DNA of 32,466 nt from the NCBI GenBank assembly GCA_002733125.1, contig NVUM01000006.1, forward strand, positions 20,449 to 52,914, in the 5' to 3' direction. Positions within the stretch are counted from its first letter, which is position 1, and each line of letters opens with the position of its first letter. Of the stretch, positions 16,159-23,471 are shown one piece after another. Below the pieces are notes generated by a model. That model was not told the DNA's origin. It saw only the letters and a program-made list of their open reading frames with translations, and did no database searches. The translations under genes were made by a program, and so were the position numbers. This DNA comes from Porticoccus sp. GTDB taxonomy: Bacteria > Pseudomonadota > Gammaproteobacteria > Pseudomonadales > Porticoccaceae.

Positions 16159-16809
16159 TTACTTCCTGGTGTAGATGGTCGTCAATAAATCCTGAAGCTC
16201 ATCTGTTGTAAAGGGGGAGTTCTCGCGGGCCTGGTATCCCTGAATGAAATCGGGGAGGAATCGCATGAGGGCCGCCATATCCTCGGGATAGCGAGCGGTG
16301 TGCTGGAAGTTTCTTATTCGAAACTCTCTGTCCAGCGGCTTGCGGTATATCTTCATGTCGGCAACATCGATAAGCCCCAGCCGGTTTTCCGGGGTGACAA
16401 CAATATTTCCCATATGCAATGAGCGGAAATGAATGCCCTTTTCATGCAACTCCCGGATAAAACTGCCCAGTTTGTTGATGAGGATCAGGTCAATCTTGTC
16501 ACCAAGCTTCTTGAGCGTTTTGCCGGTTAATGGGGAGTAATGTACAGCGGTTCGGTGAATGCATGGAATGCGTAACAGCCCAATCACTGTCACCGTGGGG
16601 ATCTCTTTTGCGGTCAGCTTCTGCGCATTGCGAACAAACCGCTTCGAGTAAGGGTATATCCGGGCCAATGACAAGAGATGTCTCGCCCGAAACAGCTTCA
16701 AGTAGGTGCCATCGGACAAAAGCAGTACTTTTTCACCGAAAGGGTCCGCCTCAATCACGGTGGAACCTTCCCGGAGGACCTGATACTCCTGCATGGTCAG
16801 TTTTTTCAT
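16159..16809 (-). CDS. Small LPS core kinase-like protein (RfaY/InaA type) with Asp-to-Ser catalytic loop
   Basis: The 216-residue protein has the LPS-kinase fold: GTYLKLFRARH with Lys38, a helical lead-in ending FIRELHEKGIH, catalytic loop HFRSLHMGNIVV, and LIDVADMKIY with Asp148. In the catalytic loop the usual Asp is replaced by Ser130, while Asn135 is kept. The same RS-H-GN pattern is, to my memory, seen in related gammaproteobacterial proteins next to waaL, so it may define a subfamily. Its role could be core phosphorylation by altered chemistry or a non-catalytic one. It is the first gene of the minus-strand unit; GGAG lies four bases before its ATG. It is transcribed divergently from hldE. 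Confidence 0.8.
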   Translation of the reverse strand: MKKLTMQEYQVLREGSTVIEADPFGEKVLLLSDGTYLKLFRARHLLSLARIYPYSKRFVRNAQKLTAKEIPTVTVIGLLRIPCIHRTAVHYSPLTGKTLKKLGDKIDLILINKLGSFIRELHEKGIHFRSLHMGNIVVTPENRLGLIDVADMKIYRKPLDREFRIRNFQHTARYPEDMAALMRFLPDFIQGYQARENSPFTTDELQDLLTTIYTRK

Positions 16810-16835
16810 AACACTCCGGTCCCTGCTGCGGGCCC

Positions 16836-16841
16836 ATTATA
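16836..16841 (-). promoter_or_regulatory. Candidate -10 element for the minus-strand kinase/waaL unit
   Basis: Reading leftward, a perfect TATAAT occurs about 27 bases before the ATG at 16809, within the 83-bp divergent gap to hldE. No good -35 box is visible at 16-18 bp (the 17-bp position reads ATCTTA), so the promoter would be extended or activator-dependent, or the match is chance. Confidence 0.35.
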
Positions 16842-16892
16842 AAGGTCGTGCCCTATGGTAAGATACCCTCAATTTACCCTTGGATAATTTCG

Positions 16893-18317
16893 ATGAAATT
16901 GACTGTTCCTCGCTTTGACAAGGCTCAGGTTCTGGTGGTCGGTGATCTGATGCTGGATCGCTATTGGCATGGTAATACTTCCCGGATATCGCCTGAAGCC
17001 CCGGTCCCGGTTGTCAACGTAGTCCAGTGTGAGGACCGTATGGGCGGTGCAGGCAATGTGGCCCTGAATATTGCCACGCTGGGTGCCGGCGCGTCGCTGG
17101 TGGCCGTTGTCGGCCGGGATGAAGCCGCCACAGCGTTGCGGACCCGTCTCGATTCCGCAGGCATCCACGCGGATCTGCAAGTTTCCGGCACAAAACCGAC
17201 CATTACAAAATTGCGGGTGATCAGCCGACACCAGCAATTATTGCGCCTTGATTTTGAAGAAAGTTTTGCTGCGGCGGACTGCGATCAATTGCCTGCGAAA
17301 GTCGCCTCCCTACTGGCCAATGTCGGTGTGCTGGTGCTGTCCGATTATGCCAAAGGTGCACTGCAACAACCCCAGGAGTTCATTCGCGCCGCCCGGGATG
17401 CAGGTATCCCTGTGCTGGTGGATCCAAAGGGGACCGATTACGAGCGTTATCGTGGTGCCACGCTGCTGACGCCCAACCTTGCCGAGTTCGAGTCTGTGGT
17501 GGGGCCCTGTGGGAACGAACAGGCACTGGAAGATAAAGGTGCTGCATTACTTGAGCAGCTGGATATCGATGCCCTGCTGATTACCCGCAGCGAGCAGGGG
17601 ATGACCCTGTTGCGCAAGGGGGTGCGGGAGCTGCACCTGCCCGCCAGGGCGCGTGAGGTGTTCGATGTCACTGGTGCCGGCGATACCGTTATCTCGGTGC
17701 TGGCCGCAGCGCTAGCCGCTGGTGAGAACTTGCCTGAGGCCGTGGCCATGGCCAATATTGCCGCCGGTATCGTGGTGGGCAAACTGGGCACGGCAACCGT
17801 CAGCATGCCGGAGTTGCGCCGCGCCATTCAACAGGAGCAGGGCTCCGAGCGGGGCGTGGTCAATGAAGAGCAGTTAGCCGTCGATGTGGCAGATGCCCGT
17901 GCCCATGGCGAGAGGATTGTATTTACCAACGGTTGCTTTGACATTCTCCATGCCGGCCATGTGGGTTATCTGGAGCAGGCTCGGAAATTGGGTGACCGGC
18001 TGATTGTCGCCATCAATTCCGATGCGTCCGTGACCCGGCTCAAGGGTGAAGGCCGGCCGATTAATCCGGCAGACCGCCGTATGACGGTTTTGGCGGGCCT
18101 GGAGGCAGTCGACTGGGTGGTGTCTTTTGATGACGACACCCCGGAGCGGCTGCTTGAGCTGATCCGTCCTGACATCCTGGTGAAAGGGGGCGATTACAGC
18201 CGCGAGCAGGTAGTAGGCTGGCAAATTGTCGAAGGTTATGGGGGGCAGATCGCAGCCCTGGATTTTCTGGATGACTGCTCTACAACGGCTATTGTCAGCA
18301 AAATTCAGAAAAAGTAA
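16893..18317 (+). CDS. hldE: Bifunctional heptose 7-phosphate kinase / heptose 1-phosphate adenylyltransferase
   Basis: HldE makes ADP-heptose precursors for WaaC and WaaF, acting in the cytoplasm. The 474-residue product matches the full bifunctional length. The N-terminal ribokinase-type domain (about 1-315) contains [29 protein letters not shown] and the catalytic [17 protein letters not shown]. The C-terminal nucleotidyltransferase domain (about 340-474) contains [36 protein letters not shown] and the terminal [12 protein letters not shown] choose ATG 16893 because [17 protein letters not shown] fits the family start; an upstream in-frame start at 16848 adds 15 unrelated residues. The 3' end converges on the aldo/keto reductase with four bases between stop codons. 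Unlike in Pseudomonas as I recall it, no msbA precedes it. Confidence 0.95.
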   Translation: MKLTVPRFDKAQVLVVGDLMLDRYWHGNTSRISPEAPVPVVNVVQCEDRMGGAGNVALNIATLGAGASLVAVVGRDEAATALRTRLDSAGIHADLQVSGTKPTITKLRVISRHQQLLRLDFEESFAAADCDQLPAKVASLLANVGVLVLSDYAKGALQQPQEFIRAARDAGIPVLVDPKGTDYERYRGATLLTPNLAEFESVVGPCGNEQALEDKGAALLEQLDIDALLITRSEQGMTLLRKGVRELHLPARAREVFDVTGAGDTVISVLAAALAAGENLPEAVAMANIAAGIVVGKLGTATVSMPELRRAIQQEQGSERGVVNEEQLAVDVADARAHGERIVFTNGCFDILHAGHVGYLEQARKLGDRLIVAINSDASVTRLKGEGRPINPADRRMTVLAGLEAVDWVVSFDDDTPERLLELIRPDILVKGGDYSREQVVGWQIVEGYGGQIAALDFLDDCSTTAIVSKIQKK

Positions 18318-18328
18318 GTAGTTACTTT
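18311..18328. terminator. Inverted repeat spanning both stop codons of convergent genes
   Basis: AAAGTAA (18311-18317), GTAG, TTACTTT (18322-18328) is a perfect 7-bp inverted repeat. The TAA of hldE and the complementary TAA of the aldo/keto reductase are each the inner end of an arm. It may serve as a weak two-way terminator, but it is AT-rich and lacks long T tracts. Confidence 0.3.
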
Positions 18329-19116
18329 CTCGCTGTTGCCCGGGCAGCTTTGTCAATGTTATCCCGCAGGTGAGTGGGGTTGATGGTGCCGATAATCGCA
18401 CTGCTCACGCCGGGATGCTGAAAAATCAGCTGAAAGGTTTTTTGCACGGGATCTTCCCCTGTTGTCAGGGTGGCGTGGCCACTAGCCAGCGCTTTTTTGA
18501 TAAGGACGCCTTTGTTCTGTGCCAGGCAATAATCGATCACCGGCAATTCGCGGTCGTACTGAAGATTCCAGGTCACCATGACCGCATCGGATTTTTCGGC
18601 GGCTAACAGTCCCCCCTCGACGGTTTTTGTGGACATGCCAAAGGCGCGAATTTTCCCCTCTGCCTTGAGTTGGGCCAGCATATCCAGAGTGCCGTAGTCC
18701 CGTATGATGGCCTCATCGTTGCCATCGGAATGAACCAGCACAATATCGATCATTTCCGTGCGCAACCGTTGCAGGCTGCGTTCGACGCTGAAGCGGGTAT
18801 GCTCGGGGGTGAAATCATAGAATGATTTTCCCTGCTCGAATTCCTCGCCGACCTTGCTACAGATGACCCACGCTTCCCGCTGTCCTTTCAGCAGCTGACC
18901 CAACCGGGTTTCACTGGAGCCGTACGCAGGTGCGGTATCGATTAGATTAATGCCCTGTTCCCGGGCGATGGCGATGAGTTGAGCGGCCTGTTGATCATCC
19001 GGTATGGCAAAGTCATTGGGGTATTTTACACCCTGGTCACGGCCGAGTTTTACGGTGCCGAGACCGAGAATACTCACGTCGATACCGGTGTTCCCAAAGG
19101 GTCTTCTGGGCAGCAC
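18322..19116 (-). CDS. Aldo/keto reductase
   Basis: This 264-residue cytosolic NADPH-dependent oxidoreductase shows the four catalytic positions of the superfamily: Asp and Tyr in INLIDTAPAYGSSETRLG, Lys in VICSKVGEEF and His in IDIVLVHSDGND. PRRPFGNTGIDVSILGLGTVK at the N-terminus and SSAIIGTINPTHLRDNI near the C-terminus are family-typical. I prefer GTG 19116 because GGAG stands seven bases before it and the protein then starts MLPRRPFG, like homologues. A GTG at 19143 would overlap the upstream gene by 25 bases. The substrate is unknown. An aldo/keto reductase plus FAD oxidoreductase pair also sits here in Pseudomonas as I recall, so the two may act together. Confidence 0.88.
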   Translation of the reverse strand: MLPRRPFGNTGIDVSILGLGTVKLGRDQGVKYPNDFAIPDDQQAAQLIAIAREQGINLIDTAPAYGSSETRLGQLLKGQREAWVICSKVGEEFEQGKSFYDFTPEHTRFSVERSLQRLRTEMIDIVLVHSDGNDEAIIRDYGTLDMLAQLKAEGKIRAFGMSTKTVEGGLLAAEKSDAVMVTWNLQYDRELPVIDYCLAQNKGVLIKKALASGHATLTTGEDPVQKTFQLIFQHPGVSSAIIGTINPTHLRDNIDKAARATARK

Positions 19117-19118
19117 CG

Positions 19119-20345
19119 CTATTCTCCGAAAACCGTATACCACGGCGTCGTAGCCAGTGGTGGATGTCCGAGAAAGCCAAGCTCGGGGATGGGTGCTGCT
19201 GAAGGTTGCAGCAAGGATTGCCCCTGTATCAGTGCAATGGCCTGGTCGGCAAGGTTGGGGGTCAGGGTCAGCTTGGTGGGCCAGGCGACCATGACATTCG
19301 GGCAGCTCTCTGCCCGAGAGACAAACGCTTTATCGGGGCGGACAAAATTGCGTTGTCGGGGTTCAGCGCGGTCCACCCGCAAGGTTGCCCACTGTGCGTT
19401 GCCGAGATCGACCCAGGGCATCAATGCAGCTAACTCATCTTTGGCTGCTCCGATCAGTTGTTCGGCCGTTTGGTGAACGCCCTTCTCTGCCAGGCTGCCC
19501 CCCAGATACCAGACCTGTGCGCCGTCGGCGCAGGGGTGGCTGGATATTGTCAGTCGGGGCGTGGTTTCTGTTCCCAGGCAGTGGCCGTAGAACCGATGTG
19601 GGTAATGGTGTTTGATCATGACCTGATGCAGTGGTCGGCGCTGCATTTGTGGGGCGCTGATGCCGAGTTCGTTGAGCATCGCTTCATTGCCCTGACCCGC
19701 AGTCAATATGAATTGGGGAGCGTCGAGCCGACGGGTCTGCCGGTTGTGCTCAAAGTTGATGGCTACAGATTGGTCGCCGTTACGCAGCCAGTGGGCATGT
19801 TGCCAGTCAATCTGAAAAATGCGTTCGGCGCAGTTATCGGCCAGCGCCTTGACCACGGTGGGCACATCGAGAACCATATCCACCAGCTGGTAGAGGCTGC
19901 CCTTGAATGCATTGTGCTGGAAAATGGTGGGACGGTCTTTTTTGGCGACCTTGTTGACTCGCCCACGGGTCGCCTTGCTGGCGAGAAAAGTGGTCATCCG
20001 CGACAGTGCACTGCTGCTGGACCAAATATAAAAATGATCGCTGAGAATGGTCGCCCCGCGGAGATCAACGTCGCCTTCGCCCGCGAGGCAGGCCCGCCAG
20101 TGGTCCGGCATGTCGGCAATGGCTTCCGAGGCACCGGTGATACTGCCGCTGAGGGTGTATTTGATGCCGCCGTGAATCATGCCCTGGCTGGCGGCTGTTT
20201 GATCGCCACCCAACGCGGTTTGTTCAAGCAGTACCGCATTGTAGCCAGCCTTGACCAGCCTGTTGAGCAGCCAGAGACCGGCGATACCACCACCAATAAT
20301 GGCGATATCGCAACTGAGGTCGGTGTGGTTTTGGTTTTTTTCCAT
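19119..20345 (-). CDS. FAD-dependent oxidoreductase (DAO family)
   Basis: The 408-residue protein begins with a dinucleotide-binding Rossmann motif, CDIAIIGGGIAGLWLLNRL, followed by the acidic end of the second strand in NAVLLEQTALGG, so it binds FAD. TAASQGMIHGGIKYTL resembles the substrate-side loop of DAO-family enzymes such as glycerol-3-phosphate and hydroxyglutarate oxidases. A later FILTAGQGNEAMLNELG is the usual second FAD contact. No membrane segment is seen. The substrate cannot be assigned. Its ATG at 20345 is divergent from waaA, and the aldo/keto reductase follows almost directly, with its start three bases after this TAG. A long open frame on the opposite strand here is a shadow. 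Confidence 0.87.
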   Translation of the reverse strand: MEKNQNHTDLSCDIAIIGGGIAGLWLLNRLVKAGYNAVLLEQTALGGDQTAASQGMIHGGIKYTLSGSITGASEAIADMPDHWRACLAGEGDVDLRGATILSDHFYIWSSSSALSRMTTFLASKATRGRVNKVAKKDRPTIFQHNAFKGSLYQLVDMVLDVPTVVKALADNCAERIFQIDWQHAHWLRNGDQSVAINFEHNRQTRRLDAPQFILTAGQGNEAMLNELGISAPQMQRRPLHQVMIKHHYPHRFYGHCLGTETTPRLTISSHPCADGAQVWYLGGSLAEKGVHQTAEQLIGAAKDELAALMPWVDLGNAQWATLRVDRAEPRQRNFVRPDKAFVSRAESCPNVMVAWPTKLTLTPNLADQAIALIQGQSLLQPSAAPIPELGFLGHPPLATTPWYTVFGE

Positions 20346-20391
20346 AGAAAACAGAAGGTCTTGTTGCCGCTCGTTGAGCGATGAGTAGTCG

Positions 20392-20419
20392 GCCTGTCAG
20401 TCATTTGCTTTTGACAGGC
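20392..20419. promoter_or_regulatory. Inverted repeat overlapping the waaA -35 box
   Basis: GCCTGTCA (20392-20399) and TGACAGGC (20412-20419) form an 8-bp perfect dyad with 12 bases between. The right arm covers most of the TTGACA -35 element of the waaA promoter, in the divergent region shared with the FAD oxidoreductase. It could be an operator for either gene or a coincidence; no known regulator site was recognised. Confidence 0.35.
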
Positions 20420-20439
20420 TGGAAAGGCGCTAGTATACC
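20411..20439 (+). promoter_or_regulatory. Sigma70-type promoter of waaA
   Basis: TTGACA (20411-20416) and TATACC (20434-20439) are separated by 17 bases, a near-ideal sigma70 arrangement. Transcription would begin around 20446. That leaves a leader of about 57 bases to the TTG start at 20503, and only about 9 bases to the ATG at 20455. Confidence 0.7.
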
Positions 20440-20502
20440 CTGCCCAATATCTTTATGCTTTTCGCAAATCCGTCCATTACCGGGCCGGCAGGAGACAGTT
20501 TT

Positions 20503-21783
20503 TTGGCACGTTTTTTTTACTCAGCATTGTTCTACCTGCTGATACCCCTGATCCTGATGCGCTTGCTGTGGCGCAGTACCAGAGCTCCTGACTATCGTCG
20601 GCGCTGGCCGGAGCGCTTTGGTTTTGTGCCGGGTATTGATCAAACTCAGACAACAAAAACTATCTGGGTTCACTCGGTTTCGCTGGGGGAGACCCTCGCT
20701 TCAGTACCGATGATTCGGCAGCTTCAGCAGCGCTATCCCAAGGCTCAACTGGTGGTGACCACCATGACGCCGACCGGCTCCGCCTGTGTAAAAAACACGT
20801 TCGGCGACAGGGTCTACCACGTCTATGCGCCCTATGACCTCCCCTGTGCGGTGAATCGTTTTTTGCGGCGGGTTCGTCCGGATTTGTTGATCATCATGGA
20901 GACTGAGCTCTGGCCCAACCTGATTCACGGCTGTGCTGATCAAAATATTCCTGTCATTTTGGCCAATGCGCGTCTGTCCGAAAACTCGGCCCGTGGATAC
21001 CGGCGATTTGACGCCCTGACGAGGCCCATGTTGCGGCGTATTAATCACGTTGCTGTGCAGCACGAAGCGGACGGTAATCGCTTTCTGGCGTTGGGTTTGC
21101 CCGCATCACAACTGCTTGTGACTGGGAATATCAAGTTTGACCTGACACTGGATGAGCCATTGCGGACCCGGGCTTCACAGCTCAGGGCCCAGTGGCAGGC
21201 CAGGTGTCGGCGTCCGGTTCTGTTGGTTGCCAGCACACATCGCGGGGAAGACGATATTTTGCTGGATGCTTTTGAGCGGATTCGCCAACATGTCCCGGCA
21301 CTGTTGTTGGTGCTGGTGCCCCGGCACCCGGAGCGCTTCGACGACGTGACACAGCGCTGTCTGACGAGGGGGTTAAACACCGTGCGCCGCAGTAGTGGAA
21401 AGCCCCCTGCTGAGACGGATCAGGTACTGATCGGCGATACCATGGGCGAACTGCTGGTGTTTTTTGGTGCCTGCGATATCGCGTTTGTCGGCGGCAGTCT
21501 GGTGCCCACCGGTGGCCACAACCTGATTGAACCGGCAGCCTGGCAGGTGCCGGTATTGAGCGGGCCGCACCTGTTTAATTTTGCCGATGTCTCGAGGTTG
21601 TTGTTGGAGGCCGGCGGCATGGCCATTTGCAAAGATGCCCAGTCAATTGCCAGTACTGTGGTAGGGCTGTTGAGCGATCCCGATGCTGCCGCCCAAATGG
21701 GGGTGGCAGCAAAAATCGTGGCCGAGAAGAATCGCGGTGCGCTTGATCGGTTATTGGCGGTTATCGAACGCCAGCCTTGGTAA
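20503..21783 (+). CDS. waaA: 3-deoxy-D-manno-octulosonic acid (Kdo) transferase
   Basis: WaaA (GT30) adds Kdo to the lipid A precursor at the inner membrane, giving the acceptor for WaaC. The 426-residue product begins with a membrane anchor, FFYSALFYLLIPLILMRLL. Family motifs follow: WVHSVSLGETLASVP with the catalytic Glu, TTMTPTGSACV, METELWPNLI, GNIKFDL and GGSLVPTGGHNLIEPAAW. I prefer TTG 20503 over ATG 20455: AGGAG at 20490-20494 is well placed for the TTG, the shorter protein aligns with family N-termini and length, and the predicted transcript start would leave the ATG almost leaderless. The gene's last 23 bases overlap the convergent tolC gene. Confidence 0.93.
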   Translation: MARFFYSALFYLLIPLILMRLLWRSTRAPDYRRRWPERFGFVPGIDQTQTTKTIWVHSVSLGETLASVPMIRQLQQRYPKAQLVVTTMTPTGSACVKNTFGDRVYHVYAPYDLPCAVNRFLRRVRPDLLIIMETELWPNLIHGCADQNIPVILANARLSENSARGYRRFDALTRPMLRRINHVAVQHEADGNRFLALGLPASQLLVTGNIKFDLTLDEPLRTRASQLRAQWQARCRRPVLLVASTHRGEDDILLDAFERIRQHVPALLLVLVPRHPERFDDVTQRCLTRGLNTVRRSSGKPPAETDQVLIGDTMGELLVFFGACDIAFVGGSLVPTGGHNLIEPAAWQVPVLSGPHLFNFADVSRLLLEAGGMAICKDAQSIASTVVGLLSDPDAAAQMGVAAKIVAEKNRGALDRLLAVIERQPW

Positions 21784-23176
21784 CATTGATGGCTGGATCC
21801 AGCCAGGCATTGAGCTGATAAATGTCTTCCGGGCTCAATTGACCGGCTACTTCCTTCAGGCGCAACAGGCTGCCGATATAATCGAAACGGGCGTTAGCGT
21901 AGTCACGGCGCGCCTGGTAAAGGTTTTGCTGGGCGAGCAACACATCGACAATGTTGCGGGTTCCCGCATCGTAGCCAGCCTGAGTCGCTTCCAGTGCACT
22001 GGCTGCGGAAGTGATGGCCTGGTTTCTGGCATTAACCCGGGCCTTGTCGGTGAGGACGGACAAATGCTGAGAGCGGGCCTGTTGGACAGCATTGCGTTGT
22101 GCGCCGGTAAAAATTTCCTTTGCTTCAACGGATCGATGGAAGGCCTGCCGGCGCTCAGCGCTGACCAGGCCACCGGTAAAAATGGGAACAGTCAGCTGTA
22201 GCCCCACCACATGGCCGTCCTGCTTGGTTTCCGACGGGCTGATGTAATACGGGTTGGGTGGATCACTGATATCCCGCCCTCTAAATTCACTTTTTGATTT
22301 ATCGTCAAAATAGGATATCGAGCCAGATAAGGTGGGGGCATGTTCGTATTTTTTCGAGTTGGCGTTTTCTTCAGCTGCATCCCGCTGGTATTTGGTAGCC
22401 TGCAGTGTGAAGTTATTCTGCAGGGCAAATTGAACCCAGTCTTCGCGGCTGAGGGGTTGGGGATCGACAATGGGGAAGTCCGGCATCAGACCCGCCAGCT
22501 GTTCGTATCGCTGGCCGGTGAGCACGGTTAAACCCTCAAAGGCGATATCCAGCGCACCGCGGATTTCCAGGGTGTTAACCTTGGCACTATCAAAGGCCGC
22601 CTGGGCCTCGTGGACATCGGTGATGGGCAGCAGACCCACTTCGAAGCGCTCTGTGGTTTGTTCGAGCTGACGCTGGATGGCTTTTTGTTCGGCCAGGGCG
22701 GTTTCCAGGTTTTCCCTGGCCCTCAGAACCTCAAAATAGGCGTCGGCAGTGCGGAGGATCAGGAGCTGCTGGTCGGCGGCAAACTGCAGCCGGGCCTGTT
22801 CGCTGAGGGCTTTGCCCTGCTGGAAGGTGAACCAGGCGGGCAGGTCGAAAATGGGCTGTGTCAGGCTGATGGAATAGCCTTTGGTATCCGTGTCCGTATG
22901 ACCCTCGCGGCCAAAGACTGCGCCCTGCCCCAGCACGGTGGTATTTGCCCCATCAGACTCCAGCTCTTCGTACTCGCCTCTTGCCGTAATTTGTGGCAGC
23001 AAGCCGGCACGGGCAATATTTTTTGATTCGCTGCCCGCCCGGAATGCGGCCTGGGCTGCCCGCAGTTGTGGATCGTGTTCCACCGCCTGTTCATAAATTT
23101 GAGACAGCGTCTCGCCGACGGCAAATGGGCTGATCAAAACCAGTGCCAGACAGCGTAGATGTTTCAAGGGGTGCAT
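21761..23176 (-). CDS. tolC: TolC-family outer membrane efflux/secretion protein
   Basis: TolC forms the trimeric outer-membrane duct for multidrug efflux and type I secretion. The N-terminus LKHLRCLALVLISPFAVGE is a signal peptide, with cleavage likely near Gly21. The mature part shows the two repeated TolC halves: TLSQIYEQAVEHDPQLRAAQ and LPQITARGEYE early, and EENANSKKYEHAPTLSGSISY, VGLQLTVPIFTGG and GYDAGTRNIVDVLLAQQNLYQAR later. The protein is 471 residues from ATG 23176, chosen because AAGGA stands seven bases upstream and the signal peptide then starts at once; ATG 23191 is possible. Its stop lies inside the end of waaA (23-base overlap, opposite strands). Very likely TolC itself rather than a narrower homologue. 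Confidence 0.9.
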   Translation of the reverse strand: MHPLKHLRCLALVLISPFAVGETLSQIYEQAVEHDPQLRAAQAAFRAGSESKNIARAGLLPQITARGEYEELESDGANTTVLGQGAVFGREGHTDTDTKGYSISLTQPIFDLPAWFTFQQGKALSEQARLQFAADQQLLILRTADAYFEVLRARENLETALAEQKAIQRQLEQTTERFEVGLLPITDVHEAQAAFDSAKVNTLEIRGALDIAFEGLTVLTGQRYEQLAGLMPDFPIVDPQPLSREDWVQFALQNNFTLQATKYQRDAAEENANSKKYEHAPTLSGSISYFDDKSKSEFRGRDISDPPNPYYISPSETKQDGHVVGLQLTVPIFTGGLVSAERRQAFHRSVEAKEIFTGAQRNAVQQARSQHLSVLTDKARVNARNQAITSAASALEATQAGYDAGTRNIVDVLLAQQNLYQARRDYANARFDYIGSLLRLKEVAGQLSPEDIYQLNAWLDPAINVTKAGVR

Positions 23177-23471
23177 CGGAAATCCTTCCATCAGGTGGCT
23201 TGTCAGCGCGAGAGTCTAGCAGATTTTGGGCATTGGAACATGGCCCTGTCCGTAGAATGGGGCTTTCGAAATGGCCTGCGTAGCTGGTGAGGTTTAAGGT
23301 ATTGTGAATACCGGGAGCGGCATGAATTTGCGTCAAGAAAATTTGCCGGTTAGTCCTTTACTGATGAAGAGATGTGCTGGTGGCGTGGTGGTCGTGATGG
23401 GTCGTTTATTGCCCCTGAAAGCATGACCCGCCAATGGGTATCGGTTACAGTGTGAAGAAGAGGGGGTTGTT
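23177..23471. other. Intergenic region between divergent tolC and nudF
   Basis: This 295-bp gap must hold promoters for both genes, yet no strong sigma70 pair stands out. The clearest structure is a dyad, GGTATT-GTG-AATACC (23298-23312). On the minus strand TTGACG (23331-23336) lies 17 bases before a poor -10 (CGGTAT) that overlaps the dyad. AGGGGG before nudF is its ribosome binding site. In Pseudomonas, as I recall, thiC lies near this junction; neither that gene nor an obvious thiamine riboswitch is visible. Confidence 0.5.
23298..23312. repeat. 15-bp dyad in the tolC/nudF divergent region
   Basis: GGTATT and AATACC are perfect inverted arms around GTG, about 120 bases before the tolC start and 160 before nudF. 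Length and spacing suit a dimeric repressor site, but a single 6-bp arm match can arise by chance. Confidence 0.3.

Noticed and set aside
11025-16809. Insertion sequence, integrase or attachment repeats bordering the AT-rich accessory block
   Set aside because: No transposase-like product, terminal inverted repeats or flanking direct repeats were found; the transfer signal is composition and gene content only.
19458-20384. A 308-codon open frame on the plus strand opposite the FAD oxidoreductase
   Set aside because: Its product has no recognisable motif, and the minus-strand frame has a clear Rossmann FAD site and the expected length. It is a GC-rich shadow frame.
23192-23471. Thiamine riboswitch, thiC remnant or small gene in the tolC/nudF gap
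   Set aside because: I saw no TPP-type conserved segments, no thiC-like coding sequence, and no plausible small frame with a ribosome binding site.
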